NCBI GenBank assembly: GCA_945877515.1
Contig: CAMCSE010000016.1
Location: 1 to 36,022, forward strand
Origin: an uncultured Clostridia bacterium
GTDB taxonomy: Bacteria > Bacillota > Clostridia > Oscillospirales > Oscillospiraceae
Reading direction: 5' to 3'
Length of the DNA stretch: 36,022 bases
The notes under the pieces: model-generated
Database searches by the model: none
What the model saw: the letters and a program-made list of their open reading frames with translations, nothing else
Told to the model about the DNA's origin: nothing
Position numbers and translations under genes: made by a program
In this document: piece after piece, positions 16,141-25,256 of the stretch
Layout of the letters: each line of letters starts with the position of its first letter
Position numbering within the stretch: position 1 is the stretch's first letter

Positions 16141-16827
16141 ATGGAATCTTTGCATCAATTGGAGGAGCGTCTGGGCTATACCTTTACCAATATCGAACTG
16201 CTGCGCGGCGCGCTGTACCACAGCTCATACGCCAACGAGCACCGCGCTATGGGCGTCAGCAGCAACGAGCGGCTGGAGTTTCTGGGGGACGCTGTGCTGG
16301 GCTTTGTGTCGGCGGATTTCCTTTACCGCAAGCACCCGGATCTGCCGGAGGGAGAGCTGACCCGCATCCGTGCCGCGCTGGTGTGCGAGGAGAGCCTGTA
16401 TGAGGTGGCGCAGGGCTTGCACCTGGGAGACTATCTTCTGCTGGGTAAGGGCGAGGAGAGCGGCGGCGGCCGCCGCCGTCCGTCTATTCTGGCGGACGCC
16501 GTGGAGGCAGTGCTGGCCGCCGTATATCTGGACGGCGGCATCGAAAAGGCCCGCGCCCTGATCCATCGTGTCCTGCTGGACAAGGGGCAGGAGGAGGTGG
16601 TGGAGAGCCGCCGCCGGGACTGCAAAACGGAACTGCAGGAGCTGGTGCAGCGCAAGCCCAATCAGGTGCTGCACTATGAACTGGTGTCAGAGAGCGGCCC
16701 CGACCACGCCAAGGTATTCGCCGTGGCGGTAACACTGAATGGTCAGGTGGTGGGTCTTGGCTCCGGCCACAGCAAAAAGGAGGCGGAGCAGTCCGCCGCC
16801 CGGGCCGCATTGGAACAATTGAAATAA
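16141..16827 (+). CDS. rnc: Ribonuclease III
   Basis: A 228-residue endonuclease cutting double-stranded RNA, including rRNA precursors. The signature NERLEFLGDAVL (42-53) provides Glu46 and Asp50; Asp119 and Glu122 in ILADAVEAVLAAVYLDGG complete the Mg2+ site. The C-terminal double-stranded RNA-binding domain (about 157-227) ends GHSKKEAEQSAARAALEQL. The start at 16141 has AAAAGGAG 5 nt upstream; an in-frame frame from 16087 runs through the leader hairpin. Unlike many Firmicutes, smc and ftsY do not follow. No clear promoter is visible between the acpP terminator and rnc. Confidence 0.96.
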   Translation: MESLHQLEERLGYTFTNIELLRGALYHSSYANEHRAMGVSSNERLEFLGDAVLGFVSADFLYRKHPDLPEGELTRIRAALVCEESLYEVAQGLHLGDYLLLGKGEESGGGRRRPSILADAVEAVLAAVYLDGGIEKARALIHRVLLDKGQEEVVESRRRDCKTELQELVQRKPNQVLHYELVSESGPDHAKVFAVAVTLNGQVVGLGSGHSKKEAEQSAARAALEQLK

Positions 16828-16831
16828 ACCC

Positions 16832-16882
16832 GCAAGTGATGCAAAGCCCTGACGCACTGCGTCAGGGTTTTGCATCACTTGC
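16832..16882. repeat. Near-perfect 24-bp inverted repeat after rnc
   Basis: Arms 16832-16855 and 16859-16882 pair at every position (one G-U) around a 3-nt ACT loop. There is no T tract directly after the stem, so it is not a standard intrinsic terminator, though it may end or stabilise the rnc transcript. It is also long enough to be an RNase III substrate. Confidence 0.85.
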
Positions 16883-16958
16883 CAAGTTTTCCGTGGGTTT
16901 TTGGCAGAAATGGTGTAGTATAGGATAGAGAGTGCCATTTGGAGGGGAGGAGATATGG

Positions 16959-17495
16959 TTGGAGGACGCATCGCTGATGAAACAGATCGCCGGAGGTGAT
17001 GAAGCCGCCCTGCAAGCGCTGCTGCGGCGGTATGGGCCGCTGATCCGCTATATCCTGCGTCCCATCCTGCCGGATCAGCGGGACCGGGAGGAATGCTACG
17101 CTGATATTTCCCTGAAGATCTGGCAGACGGCAGGCAGCTTTGATGAGACAAAAGGAACGCTGAAAGCGTGGCTGACGGTGTTGAGCCGTAACAGCGCCCT
17201 GAATCATGCCCGCCGCCGCGCCGAAGCGGACGCGCCGCTGGAGGAGAATATGCCCCACGAGGCAGGCAGCGCCGAGGAGGCGCTGCTGCGCCGGGAACGG
17301 CAGGCAAAGCTGAAAGCAGTCATTGCCGCGCTGCCGCCGGAGGAGCGGAATCTGTTTTACCGAAAGTATTACTATTGCCAGCCTACCGCACAGATGGCCG
17401 CGGAACTGTGTCTGACGGAGCGGGCGGTCGAGGGGCGGCTGTACCGCCTGCGGCAGCGGCTGCGGGCCATGTTGGGAGGTGACTTCTGTGAGTGA
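16959..17495 (+). CDS. ECF-type RNA polymerase sigma factor
   Basis: A 178-residue sigma-70 family protein with regions 2 and 4 only. Region 2 (about 10-78) includes YGPLIRYILRPILPDQRDRE, ADISLKIWQ and the -10 recognition segment TLKAWLTVLSRNSALNHARR; region 4 (about 118-172) has LPPEERNLFYRKYYY and the helix-turn-helix PTAQMAAELCLTERAVEGRL. The TTG start at 16959 is preferred because GGAGGGGAGGAG lies 6 nt before it and the product then begins like other ECF sigmas; a GTG at 16932 would lie before that ribosome binding site. The gene overlaps the following membrane protein gene by 8 bp, the usual sign of a sigma with its regulator. Target promoters are unknown. Confidence 0.9.
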   Translation: MEDASLMKQIAGGDEAALQALLRRYGPLIRYILRPILPDQRDREECYADISLKIWQTAGSFDETKGTLKAWLTVLSRNSALNHARRRAEADAPLEENMPHEAGSAEEALLRRERQAKLKAVIAALPPEERNLFYRKYYYCQPTAQMAAELCLTERAVEGRLYRLRQRLRAMLGGDFCE

Positions 17496-18993
17496 CGATC
17501 TGCGTTTTGACCAGATGCTGACAGAGGATGCCGCCGCGCTGCCGCCGCCCGGTGTGGAGGTCAATCCATGGCGGGAGGCCATGTGTCTGGTGCTGTGGGG
17601 ACTGGGACTGACCACCCTGACATTGCATTTCCTGTATCTGGATGTGATTCTGCCTGCCGTAGGCGCGATCCTGATGGTGCTGGGGTTCCGCACCCTGCGG
17701 CGGGAGAACCGGGCAATGCAGTGGTGCTATAGGCTGTCTATTGCCGCTGCCGCCGTGCGGAGCATTGCGTATACGCTGAACGCTTTACCATGGGAAACAG
17801 GATATGTTCCTGCGTATGTGACGATACTGCTGACACTGGCCCTGTATGTCTGCCTGTGGCGGGGCATGGTGGGCGTATCCCGTGCCGCCGGCAGCGAGAA
17901 GCCTGCCGCGCCTGCCGCCGGTGCATTGGTGATCTTCTACGCCGTGATGATCCCGTTGGCCTATATCGGGCTGGAGGGATGGCTGGCGGTATTGCCCCTT
18001 GTGATTATCTATATCGTTATCCTGCGGAATCTGATGAAGCTGTCCCGCTCGCTGGCCGATACCGGCTATGTGGTCACGGCCGCTCCGGTGCGCCTGCCCT
18101 CCTGGGCGGTGCTGTGGGGGTATCTGGGTGTGACGCTGGCGGCGATCCTGCTGGCGATGTTTCTGGGCCAGCGCTATCCCATGGACTGGCAGCCCCGGGC
18201 TGACGTGCCGCAGGATGCCGCCATCCGGGCCGAGCTGCTGGAGCGGGGTTTCCCGGAGAAGGTGCTGAATGACCTGACGGCGGAAGAGACAGCCAAAATG
18301 TCCGGTGCCACGGAGATTCGCACCCAAACAGACATGGAGTATGATAAGACTCGGTACCGCGAGTTGAACACGGATATCTGGTATGACACGGCGATGCCCG
18401 ATAACTGGCAGTATGACCATGCAGAGAAGCAGCAGGACGGATCTTACCGATATGTTTATCGCATCTATGATGTCCGAACCTGCGTGATGACGCATGTGGC
18501 GGTGCTGCTGGAGGAGGAATGCATCATTCTGCACCATGCAGCGATAGTAAAGCCGCCAAAGGAATCCTATACTGAGGCCATGGAGCTTTGGCCGGTGTGG
18601 TACGGTGATCCTGACGAATGGAGCCGTGGCGGATGGTACCAAGGCCGCGTGCTGTGTGATAAGGACGGCCGGTCTTATGCCGCTGGTTTCTCCGCACTGA
18701 CGGAGGGCAGCTATGAAAGCACAGGCTTTTTTGGTTCATCGCGGCGCAGCGCCATCACGGCTGAGTGGTCGCGTCTGCACGGCAGCGAAAATATCCGCGC
18801 CTATATACTGTATGATGCCCGGTCTCTGACCCCGAAATGGGGATATCTGGACAGTTGGTGCAACTGTGCCCGGCAGACAAGGCCGGTCTACCCGTTCCGC
18901 GATGCGCTGACACTGTGGCACAGCTGGATCACCAATGACAGCATTGATCTTTGGCAGACGGCGCTGCAGGTCTGGAGCGATGAGATCGCGTGA
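17488..18993 (+). CDS. Seven-helix membrane protein, probable anti-sigma regulator
   Basis: A 501-residue protein translated from GTG at 17488 (GGGAGGTGA 5 nt upstream), overlapping the sigma gene. A short cytoplasmic N-terminus (about 1-30, VSDDLRFDQML to VNPWRE) precedes about seven hydrophobic helices (31-50, 52-67, 80-99, 109-126, 143-162, 164-181 and 205-226), then a polar domain of about 270 residues that would lie outside the cell if the N-terminus is inside. That domain contains ELLERGFPEKVLNDLTAEE and several Trp/Tyr-rich stretches. No zinc-finger (HxxxCxxC) anti-sigma motif is present. Role as the sigma's sensor/anti-sigma is inferred from overlap and topology; the family is not otherwise recognised. 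Confidence 0.75.
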   Translation: MSDDLRFDQMLTEDAAALPPPGVEVNPWREAMCLVLWGLGLTTLTLHFLYLDVILPAVGAILMVLGFRTLRRENRAMQWCYRLSIAAAAVRSIAYTLNALPWETGYVPAYVTILLTLALYVCLWRGMVGVSRAAGSEKPAAPAAGALVIFYAVMIPLAYIGLEGWLAVLPLVIIYIVILRNLMKLSRSLADTGYVVTAAPVRLPSWAVLWGYLGVTLAAILLAMFLGQRYPMDWQPRADVPQDAAIRAELLERGFPEKVLNDLTAEETAKMSGATEIRTQTDMEYDKTRYRELNTDIWYDTAMPDNWQYDHAEKQQDGSYRYVYRIYDVRTCVMTHVAVLLEEECIILHHAAIVKPPKESYTEAMELWPVWYGDPDEWSRGGWYQGRVLCDKDGRSYAAGFSALTEGSYESTGFFGSSRRSAITAEWSRLHGSENIRAYILYDARSLTPKWGYLDSWCNCARQTRPVYPFRDALTLWHSWITNDSIDLWQTALQVWSDEIA

Positions 18994-19010
18994 GCTTCTT
19001 CTGACAAGCA

Positions 19011-19048
19011 AAGCTATCCCCCGGCAATAGCCGGGGGATAGCTTTTTA
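19011..19048. terminator. Bidirectional terminator between the sigma operon and the V-ATPase operon
   Basis: A 15-bp perfect stem (19011-19025 with 19030-19044), AATA loop, and TTTTT on the plus side with an A-rich partner on the other. It separates two convergent operons and can serve both. Confidence 0.9.
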
Positions 19049-19054
19049 CGATAC

Positions 19055-19705
19055 TTATTGTTTGTAGTGGTGGGCGTCCTGCAGCACCATGTCCTTGACC
19101 TTCATCAATCGGGTGGTATTGCCACGCTCGTTCTCGTCCAGCTTCATGGAAATATAGCGGATGTTCTGCTGGGTCTGAGGGATCATCACATATTCCAGCG
19201 CGTTGACACGGCGGCGGGTCTTTTCAATGTCCTGTGCCAGCAGCTGCATGGTCTTTTCCACCTGTGCCAGCTCCAGCATATCGGCAAAGACCTCCTGCAT
19301 CTTTTCCAGTGCCGCGTCCAGCTCACCGCTGGTCTGGGCAAAGCCGTAGGGCAGCAGCGAGTCGTCGCCGCCCTCGGTGTGGAAGGTGTACACCGGCGTG
19401 TTGACGCTCATGATGTTCTTGGAACCCACCTCCAGCGACACGCTGCGGCGGGGACACAGCAGCGACTGTTCCAGCATCTCCGGCCCCATGATGGCGGACG
19501 CCACCGTAAAGGCGGCGTTGGCCTCCTTGAGTCCCTGCTCCACCTTGGCGCGAAGCTGCCGGTTGCGGCGCACCACCTCCATGAACTGCTTCATCAGTTC
19601 GTCCCGCTTATCCTTCAGAAGCTTGTGGCCCCGTTGCGCGGTCTTTAACCGCCCCTTCAGCCGGGTCAGCTCCATGCGGGTGGGGTTGATGGTCTTTCCG
19701 GTCAT
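19055..19705 (-). CDS. ntpD: V-type ATPase subunit D (central stalk)
   Basis: A 216-residue, mostly helical protein forming the rotating shaft of V1. The N-terminus NPTRMELTRLKGRLKTAQRG and the C-terminal ALEYVMIPQTQQNIRYISMKLDENER are strong family signatures, both parts of the antiparallel coiled coil. AAGGAGTGA lies at the end of the preceding B gene. It is the last gene of the operon; no further gene follows before the shared terminator. Confidence 0.96.
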   Translation of the reverse strand: MTGKTINPTRMELTRLKGRLKTAQRGHKLLKDKRDELMKQFMEVVRRNRQLRAKVEQGLKEANAAFTVASAIMGPEMLEQSLLCPRRSVSLEVGSKNIMSVNTPVYTFHTEGGDDSLLPYGFAQTSGELDAALEKMQEVFADMLELAQVEKTMQLLAQDIEKTRRRVNALEYVMIPQTQQNIRYISMKLDENERGNTTRLMKVKDMVLQDAHHYKQ

Positions 19706-19711
19706 GGGTCA

Positions 19712-21088
19712 TCACTCCTTCACCGGCAGATACTTATCCAGCATCTCCGGCTTGATGCGCTTCAGCTCGCTTCTGGGCAGCATCCGCAGCAGATCCCAGC
19801 CCAGATCCAGCGTCTCCTCAATGGAGCGGTTCTCGTCAAAGCCCTGGGAAACGTAGCGCTTTTCAAATTCGTCGGCGAACTTGGCGTAGAGAAGATCGGT
19901 GGGACTCAGGGCCGCTTCGCCCAGAATGGTCATCAGCTCCTTGGCCTCTTTACCGCTGGCGTAGGCGGCAAACAGCTGGTTCATGGTGGGGGCGTGATCC
20001 TCACGGGTCTTGCCCTCGCCCACGCCCTTGTCCTTCAGTCGGGACAGGGAGGGCAGCACGTCCACCGGCGGCAGGATGTTCTTGCGGTACAGGTCACGGC
20101 TCAGGATGATCTGGCCCTCGGTGATATAGCCGGTCAGGTCGGGGATGGGATGGGTCTTGTCATCCTCCGGCATGGTCAGAATGGGGATCATGGTAATAGA
20201 ACCCTTGCAGCCCAGCTTGCGGCCGGCCCGCTCATACATGGTGGCCAGGTCGGTGTACAGATAGCCGGGGTAGCCGCGGCGTCCGGGGACTTCCTTCTTG
20301 GCGGCGGACACCTCACGCAGCGCCTCGGCGTAGTTGGTGATATCCGTCAGAATGACCAGCACATGCATATCCTTCTCAAAGGCCAGATACTCCGCGGCGG
20401 TCAGGGCCATACGGGGCGTGGCGATACGCTCCACGGCGGGGTCGTTGGCCAGGTTGGTGAACAGCACGGTACGCTCGATGGCGCCGGTGCGTTTGAACTC
20501 ACGGACGAAGAACTCGGATTCCTCAAAGGTGATGCCGATGGCGGCGAACACCACGGCAAAGTTGGAGCTGTCGTCCAGCACCTTGGCCTGACGGGCGATC
20601 TGCGCCGCCAGATTGGCATGGGGCAGACCGGAGCCGGAGAAGATGGGCAGCTTCTGACCACGCACCAGCGTGTTCAGACCGTCAATGGTGCTGATGCCGG
20701 TCTGAATGAACTCATTGGGGTAGTCGCGGGCTGCCGGGTTCATGGGCAGACCGTTGATATCCTTGTATTCCTCGGCCAGCAGGGCAGGGCCGCCGTCAAT
20801 AGGCTCGCCCATGCCGTTGAACACGCGGCCCAGCATGTCGGTGGACACGCCCAACTGCAGGGGATGGCCCAGAAAACGAATGGAGGAGTCCCGCAGGTTG
20901 ATGCCGGCGGAGCTGTCAAACAGCTGCACCACAGCCCGGTCGCCGTTGACCTCCAGCACCTTGCAGCGGCGGACCTGTCCGTCATGGAGACGGATCTCCG
21001 CCAGTTCGTCGTAGGTGACGCCCTCCACGTGTTCCACCACCATCAGGGGGCCGGAAACTTCGTGAATGGTACGATATTCCTTCATCAT
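19712..21088 (-). CDS. ntpB: V-type ATPase subunit B
   Basis: The 458-residue non-catalytic nucleotide-binding subunit of the V1 hexamer. In place of a Walker A motif it has [10 protein letters not shown] (151-160), as in other B subunits. Arg350 in [11 protein letters not shown] is at the position of the arginine finger that completes the catalytic site on subunit A. The gene overlaps the subunit A stop by 4 bp (ATGA), coupling their translation. Confidence 0.97.
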   Translation of the reverse strand: MMKEYRTIHEVSGPLMVVEHVEGVTYDELAEIRLHDGQVRRCKVLEVNGDRAVVQLFDSSAGINLRDSSIRFLGHPLQLGVSTDMLGRVFNGMGEPIDGGPALLAEEYKDINGLPMNPAARDYPNEFIQTGISTIDGLNTLVRGQKLPIFSGSGLPHANLAAQIARQAKVLDDSSNFAVVFAAIGITFEESEFFVREFKRTGAIERTVLFTNLANDPAVERIATPRMALTAAEYLAFEKDMHVLVILTDITNYAEALREVSAAKKEVPGRRGYPGYLYTDLATMYERAGRKLGCKGSITMIPILTMPEDDKTHPIPDLTGYITEGQIILSRDLYRKNILPPVDVLPSLSRLKDKGVGEGKTREDHAPTMNQLFAAYASGKEAKELMTILGEAALSPTDLLYAKFADEFEKRYVSQGFDENRSIEETLDLGWDLLRMLPRSELKRIKPEMLDKYLPVKE

Positions 21089-22857
21089 TCGTCCTCACCT
21101 GCTTTCTTGATCAGAGCGGCGATCTCCCGCTCCATCTCCGTCTGTACCTGCTGGTAGTTGTCGGCATACTCCTCAGCAGAGGCATACTTGGCCCAGCCCA
21201 GCTTTTCACGGGCGGGCAGGGTGTACAGATCCTCCAGCGCCACGCCCTTGGCAATGGCGTCACGGCACAGATCCTCATAGCGGAGGATCAGCGCCATCAG
21301 GCGCTTCTGTCGGTCAAAGCTGGAGTAGGAGTCCACGTCCATAAAGGCGTTCTGCTGCAAAAAGTCCTCCCGCAGCATCCGGGCGATCTCCAGCGTCAGC
21401 TGATCCCGGGCGGACAGGGAGTCCTTGCCCACCAGCTGCACGATCTCATTGAGCTCGTTTTCCTCCTGCAGGAGGTGCATGGCCCGGTTGCGGTTGGCGA
21501 TGAACTCCGGCCCCAGATTCTCGTCAAACCACGGCGTCACGGAATCCAGATACAGGGAGTAGGAATTCAGCCAGTTGATGGCGGGGAAGTGGCGGCGATA
21601 GGCCAGGGAGGCGTCCAGAGACCAGAACACCTTCACGATACGCATGGTGGCCTGCGCCACCGGCTCGGACAGGTCGCCGCCGGGAGGCGACACGGCGCCG
21701 ACAGCGGTCAGGGAACCGGTACGCTCCTCGCTGCCCATGCACTGCACCACACCGGCCCGCTCATAGAACTGAGACAGGCGGGAGGCGAGGTAGGCGGGAT
21801 AGCCTTCTTCGCCGGGCATCTCCTCCAGACGGCCGGACATCTCACGCAGCGCCTCCGCCCAGCGGGAGGTGGAGTCGGCGATAACGGCCACATCGTAGCC
21901 CATGTCGCGGAAGTATTCCGCAATGGTGATACCGGTGTAGACGGACGCCTCACGGGCGGCCACCGGCATATCGGAGGTATTGGCGATCAGCACCGTTCGC
22001 TTCATCAGGCTTTCGCCGGTGCGGGGGTCGGTCAGCTCGGGGAACTCCCGCAGTACGTCGGTCATCTCGTTGCCGCGTTCGCCGCAGCCGATGTAGATGA
22101 CGATGTCCACGTCAGACCATTTGGCCAGCTGATGCTGCACCACCGTCTTGCCGGAGCCGAAGGGGCCGGGCACGGCGGCGGTGCCGCCCTTGGCGATGGG
22201 GAACATGGTGTCGATAACACGCTGGCCGGACTGCAAAGGCCGCTCCGGCGGAAACTTCTTCTTATAGGGACGGCCTACGCGGACAGGCCATTTCTGCACC
22301 ATGGTCAGCTCCCGTACCTCGCCGTTTGCGGTGCGGATGCGGGCAATGGGCTGGGTAATATTGTACTGCCCGGCCTCTGCCAGCCATTCCACCGTACCGG
22401 TCAAGCCATTGGGGACCATGATCTTGTGCAGCACGACCTCCGTCTCCGGAACGGTGCCCAGCACGTCGCCGGCCGTCACGGTGTCGCCGGTCTGGGCCAC
22501 GGGAGTGAACTTCCACAGCTTCTCCCGGTTCAGCGGCGGCACCTGAATGCCGCGGGTGATGTTGGCGCCCACACGGCGCACGATCTCCTCCAGCGGACGC
22601 TGGATGCCGTCATAAATATTCTCGATCAGGCCGGGGCCAAGCTCCACGCTCAGCGGCGCGCCGGTGGTGACCACGTCCGCGCCGGGGCCGAGACCCGAGG
22701 TTTCCTCGTACACCTGAATGGAGGCCCGGTCGCCGGTCATATTCAGGATCTCTCCGATCAGCTGCTGGTCGCCTACGCGCACCACGTCCGCCATGCTGGC
22801 ATCCGCCATGCCGTCGGCCACCACCAGCGGGCCGGAGACTTTAATGATCTTACCCAT
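21085..22857 (-). CDS. ntpA: V-type ATPase catalytic subunit A
   Basis: A 590-residue subunit that hydrolyses ATP. Walker A GPFGSGKT lies at 231-238 and the catalytic glutamate is Glu260 in GCGERGNEM. The long non-homologous insertion between the N-terminal barrel and the ATPase domain (about 110-190), characteristic of A subunits and absent from F-type beta, is present. A ribosome binding site (GAAAGGAGC) lies just upstream. It is the largest cytoplasmic component of the operon. Confidence 0.98.
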   Translation of the reverse strand: MGKIIKVSGPLVVADGMADASMADVVRVGDQQLIGEILNMTGDRASIQVYEETSGLGPGADVVTTGAPLSVELGPGLIENIYDGIQRPLEEIVRRVGANITRGIQVPPLNREKLWKFTPVAQTGDTVTAGDVLGTVPETEVVLHKIMVPNGLTGTVEWLAEAGQYNITQPIARIRTANGEVRELTMVQKWPVRVGRPYKKKFPPERPLQSGQRVIDTMFPIAKGGTAAVPGPFGSGKTVVQHQLAKWSDVDIVIYIGCGERGNEMTDVLREFPELTDPRTGESLMKRTVLIANTSDMPVAAREASVYTGITIAEYFRDMGYDVAVIADSTSRWAEALREMSGRLEEMPGEEGYPAYLASRLSQFYERAGVVQCMGSEERTGSLTAVGAVSPPGGDLSEPVAQATMRIVKVFWSLDASLAYRRHFPAINWLNSYSLYLDSVTPWFDENLGPEFIANRNRAMHLLQEENELNEIVQLVGKDSLSARDQLTLEIARMLREDFLQQNAFMDVDSYSSFDRQKRLMALILRYEDLCRDAIAKGVALEDLYTLPAREKLGWAKYASAEEYADNYQQVQTEMEREIAALIKKAGEDE

Positions 22858-22870
22858 TTATTTGCTCCTT

Positions 22871-23179
22871 TCAGGAAATATCCGCGCCCACGGCGCGTTC
22901 CACTGCCGCTTGCAGTGCGTGGCCGGCCAGTCCCAATGAGCCGCCCTTGCCGGGGATCAGGATCACGGCGGGCATGACGTCGTCCTTATAGCGGGCGATC
23001 TCCGCTGTCAGGTTCTGCGCCAGCTGCTCGGTGATATAGATGACGGCGTACTCCTGCTGTGCCAGACGGTGCAGCGTTTTGCGGCCCGTCTCGGCGTCAT
23101 CGCAGAAGAACACGTCCAGTCCCAGCGCCCGGAAGCCCAGCACGCTGTCCCGGTCGCCCATCACAGCGATCTTATACAT
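22871..23179 (-). CDS. ntpG: V-type ATPase subunit F (E. hirae NtpG)
   Basis: A 102-residue protein. The N-terminus MYKIAVMGDRDSVLGFRALG and the central AVIYITEQLAQNL match subunit F, the small central-stalk partner of subunit D. The ATG at 23179 is preferred to a GTG at 23188 because the product then starts in the usual way; either start overlaps the end of subunit C, suggesting translational coupling. Confidence 0.93.
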   Translation of the reverse strand: MYKIAVMGDRDSVLGFRALGLDVFFCDDAETGRKTLHRLAQQEYAVIYITEQLAQNLTAEIARYKDDVMPAVILIPGKGGSLGLAGHALQAAVERAVGADIS

Positions 23180-24152
23180 ACTGATCACGCAGCCTTTCCC
23201 GTATGGCGTCTGCCGTCATGCCGGCCATACGTCCCGACATGATGATGCGCACGGCGGTCCATTCGGCCTCCTTGGCGGCCAGATAGCCCAGCACCACCTC
23301 CACACCGAAGGGGATGCTCCGGGCCTTTCCCGCCGCAAGCAGTACGGCGTTGTCACAGGCACGCTCAAAAGCGGTGAGACTGCCGCCCTTGACGGCCTCC
23401 TCGCCGGCCTCGGCCGCCACCCGGAAGGGTGTGGCGCGATAGAGAGCGGCGGGGCCGTTTCCTGCGTGGGCCGCGATGGTATCGGCGCTGACACTGCCGC
23501 CGTCAAACAATACCTGCCGCAGGAAACCGGGATCCGCGTGCAGCCGCTCCGTCCGCACCAGCGAGCGCAGGTTGGCCGCGTCGATCATGGCGCGGATGTA
23601 GTCCTGCAAATAGGCACAGCGGCTCTCCTGCGCCAGAGAGCGCAGCTGGGCGAAATAGGCCCGGTCAAGAATGAAATCACTGCGCTGAGGGTTGCCGGTT
23701 TCCGCCAGCACATCCGCAGCCTCCCTGGCGGCGTCGGCCATTTCTTTGGGTAGGAACTGCCAGTTGCCGCTTTCTGCGTACTGCCGCTCCATGTCCGCAG
23801 CGCTGATACAGCCGGCGTCCATCAGCAGGCGGCCGCCGCTGCGATCCTTCAACAGCGTCTTAATGTTGTGATAGTCGTATTTCAGCCGGAAAACATCCAG
23901 CAGCTCCGGCTCCGGCATAAAGCGGGCGATATCGGAAAAAACCGCTTCCCGCTGCTGCTTCAGGCTGACCTGCAAAGAGGTCTCGTCGTGGATGGGCTCA
24001 TACCCCAGCTCTGACAAAAGCTGCGAGCAGACCGCCACATCGCCCGCGGTAAGCAGCTGTTCTATCCGCGGCGCCGTCAGCAGCTTCCGCTCCAGCGACC
24101 GGACACGGGAGGCCAGAAACAGATAGTCGGTATCCTTTCTGTGTTTTGTCAA
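23172..24152 (-). CDS. ntpC: V-type ATPase subunit C (rotor-stator linker)
   Basis: A 326-residue protein linking V1 to the membrane rotor. DTDYLFLASRVRSLERKLL and RLKYDYHNIKTLLKDR are typical of the family. It starts with TTG at 24152: AAAGGGGG lies 7 nt upstream and no better ATG is near. Three related helical repeats are expected from the family fold. The gene follows subunit E by 14 bp. Confidence 0.93.
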   Translation of the reverse strand: MTKHRKDTDYLFLASRVRSLERKLLTAPRIEQLLTAGDVAVCSQLLSELGYEPIHDETSLQVSLKQQREAVFSDIARFMPEPELLDVFRLKYDYHNIKTLLKDRSGGRLLMDAGCISAADMERQYAESGNWQFLPKEMADAAREAADVLAETGNPQRSDFILDRAYFAQLRSLAQESRCAYLQDYIRAMIDAANLRSLVRTERLHADPGFLRQVLFDGGSVSADTIAAHAGNGPAALYRATPFRVAAEAGEEAVKGGSLTAFERACDNAVLLAAGKARSIPFGVEVVLGYLAAKEAEWTAVRIIMSGRMAGMTADAIRERLRDQYV

Positions 24153-24166
24153 AGGGACGCCCCCTT

Positions 24167-24751
24167 TCAGTCAAACAGCAGCTTTGCCACGGCGGAGGAT
24201 TCCTCCTGCCGCAGCCGGCGGAGCTTTTCGGTGAAGCCGCAGTTCAGCTCCACCTTGCCCCGCCGCAGCACCAGACCGCCGCCGGTCTCTCTCGTCTCGT
24301 CACTCAGCCGGAAAGCGGCGCCGGGCTTCCGGGTATTGGCGGCGTCCGCCACCGCCTGCCCCACGGTCTGACGGTCGGCGGCGGAGAGAAGGATCTCCTC
24401 GTCGCCCACGCCGTTGTCAGCGGCCAGGGCGGCCAACAGCGGGACATACTGCTCCGCCGGCAGCTGCGTCAGCTGCTGCGCCGCCCGGGCAAAGGCCTCG
24501 TCAATGACCTCCTGCTTCACGGCCAGCACCCGCTGGCGGCAGGCCATCTGGCTGCTGCCGTTGAGATGCTCCAGCCGTTCGGCGTTCTGGGCCTGACGGC
24601 GCACCTGCGCTTCCTGCTGCAGGGTGTCTGCCGTGGCCTGATAGTCGTGGCGAATGCTCTCAGCCTTCTGCTGCGCGGCGGCAGTGATAGCGTCGCGCTC
24701 TGCCTTGGCGTCGGCTTCCATGCGGCTGATGATCTTTTCGATTCCGTTCAT
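24167..24751 (-). CDS. ntpE: V-type ATPase subunit E (peripheral stalk)
   Basis: A 194-residue protein. The N-terminal half (about 1-100) is a long charged helix (IEKIISRMEADAKAERDAIT) that pairs with the small coiled-coil subunit of the peripheral stalk; the C-terminal half is globular, with GGGLVLRRGKVELNCGFTEK. It lies between the proteolipid and subunit C genes, as in ntp operons. Confidence 0.92.
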   Translation of the reverse strand: MNGIEKIISRMEADAKAERDAITAAAQQKAESIRHDYQATADTLQQEAQVRRQAQNAERLEHLNGSSQMACRQRVLAVKQEVIDEAFARAAQQLTQLPAEQYVPLLAALAADNGVGDEEILLSAADRQTVGQAVADAANTRKPGAAFRLSDETRETGGGLVLRRGKVELNCGFTEKLRRLRQEESSAVAKLLFD

Positions 24752-24764
24752 GCAGGCACCCGCC

Positions 24765-25256
24765 TCACTTCAGGATGTTGGTGGAGATCATAATGGTGGC
24801 CACCAGAGACAGAATGGCGTAGAACTCCACGATACCGCAGAAGATAATACCCTTGGTGGAAGCTTCCGGGTGCTTGGCCACGATGCCGATGGAGGCGGCG
24901 GCCACGCGGCCCTGGAAGACGGCGCTCAGCCAGCCGCCCAGCATGATGGGCAGGCAGGCGGCGAAGAAGGCCAGACCCTGGCTCACGGTCACTGCCACGG
25001 GGGAACCGCTGAGGATGCCCACCTGGCCCAGCACGATGAACAGCGCCACAAAGCCGTACAGGCCCTGCGTGCCGGGCAGCACCTGCAGGATCAGGCACTT
25101 GGTGGACTTGTCGGGATCCTCACTGACCAGACCGGAGGCGGCTTCACCCACCATACCGGTGCCCTTGGCAGAACCGATGCAGCACAGACCTGCGGTCAGA
25201 GCCGCACCCAGAATTGTAAAACCGAGACCGCCGATGGTTTCAAAAAAAGCACTCAT
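24765..25256 (-). CDS. ntpK: V-type ATPase proteolipid subunit K, Na+-type site residues
   Basis: A 163-residue, four-helix protein made of two related hairpins (GxGxG-like helices about 10-35, 57-82, 92-118 and 136-158), forming the membrane rotor ring. LPGTQG at 60-65, Gln115 and Glu144 line up with the E. hirae NtpK residues Leu61, Thr64, Gln65, Gln110 and Glu139 that bind Na+. Only the second hairpin carries the carboxylate, as in NtpK. It overlaps the subunit I stop (ATGA). Ion choice is inferred from these residues. Confidence 0.95.
   Translation of the reverse strand: MSAFFETIGGLGFTILGAALTAGLCCIGSAKGTGMVGEAASGLVSEDPDKSTKCLILQVLPGTQGLYGFVALFIVLGQVGILSGSPVAVTVSQGLAFFAACLPIMLGGWLSAVFQGRVAAASIGIVAKHPEASTKGIIFCGIVEFYAILSLVATIMISTNILK

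Noticed and set aside
19994-22977. Long plus-strand frames (387 and 500 codons) opposite ntpB and ntpA
   Set aside because: They are antisense shadows of strongly conserved V-ATPase genes, His/Gly/Gln-rich and without plausible starts.
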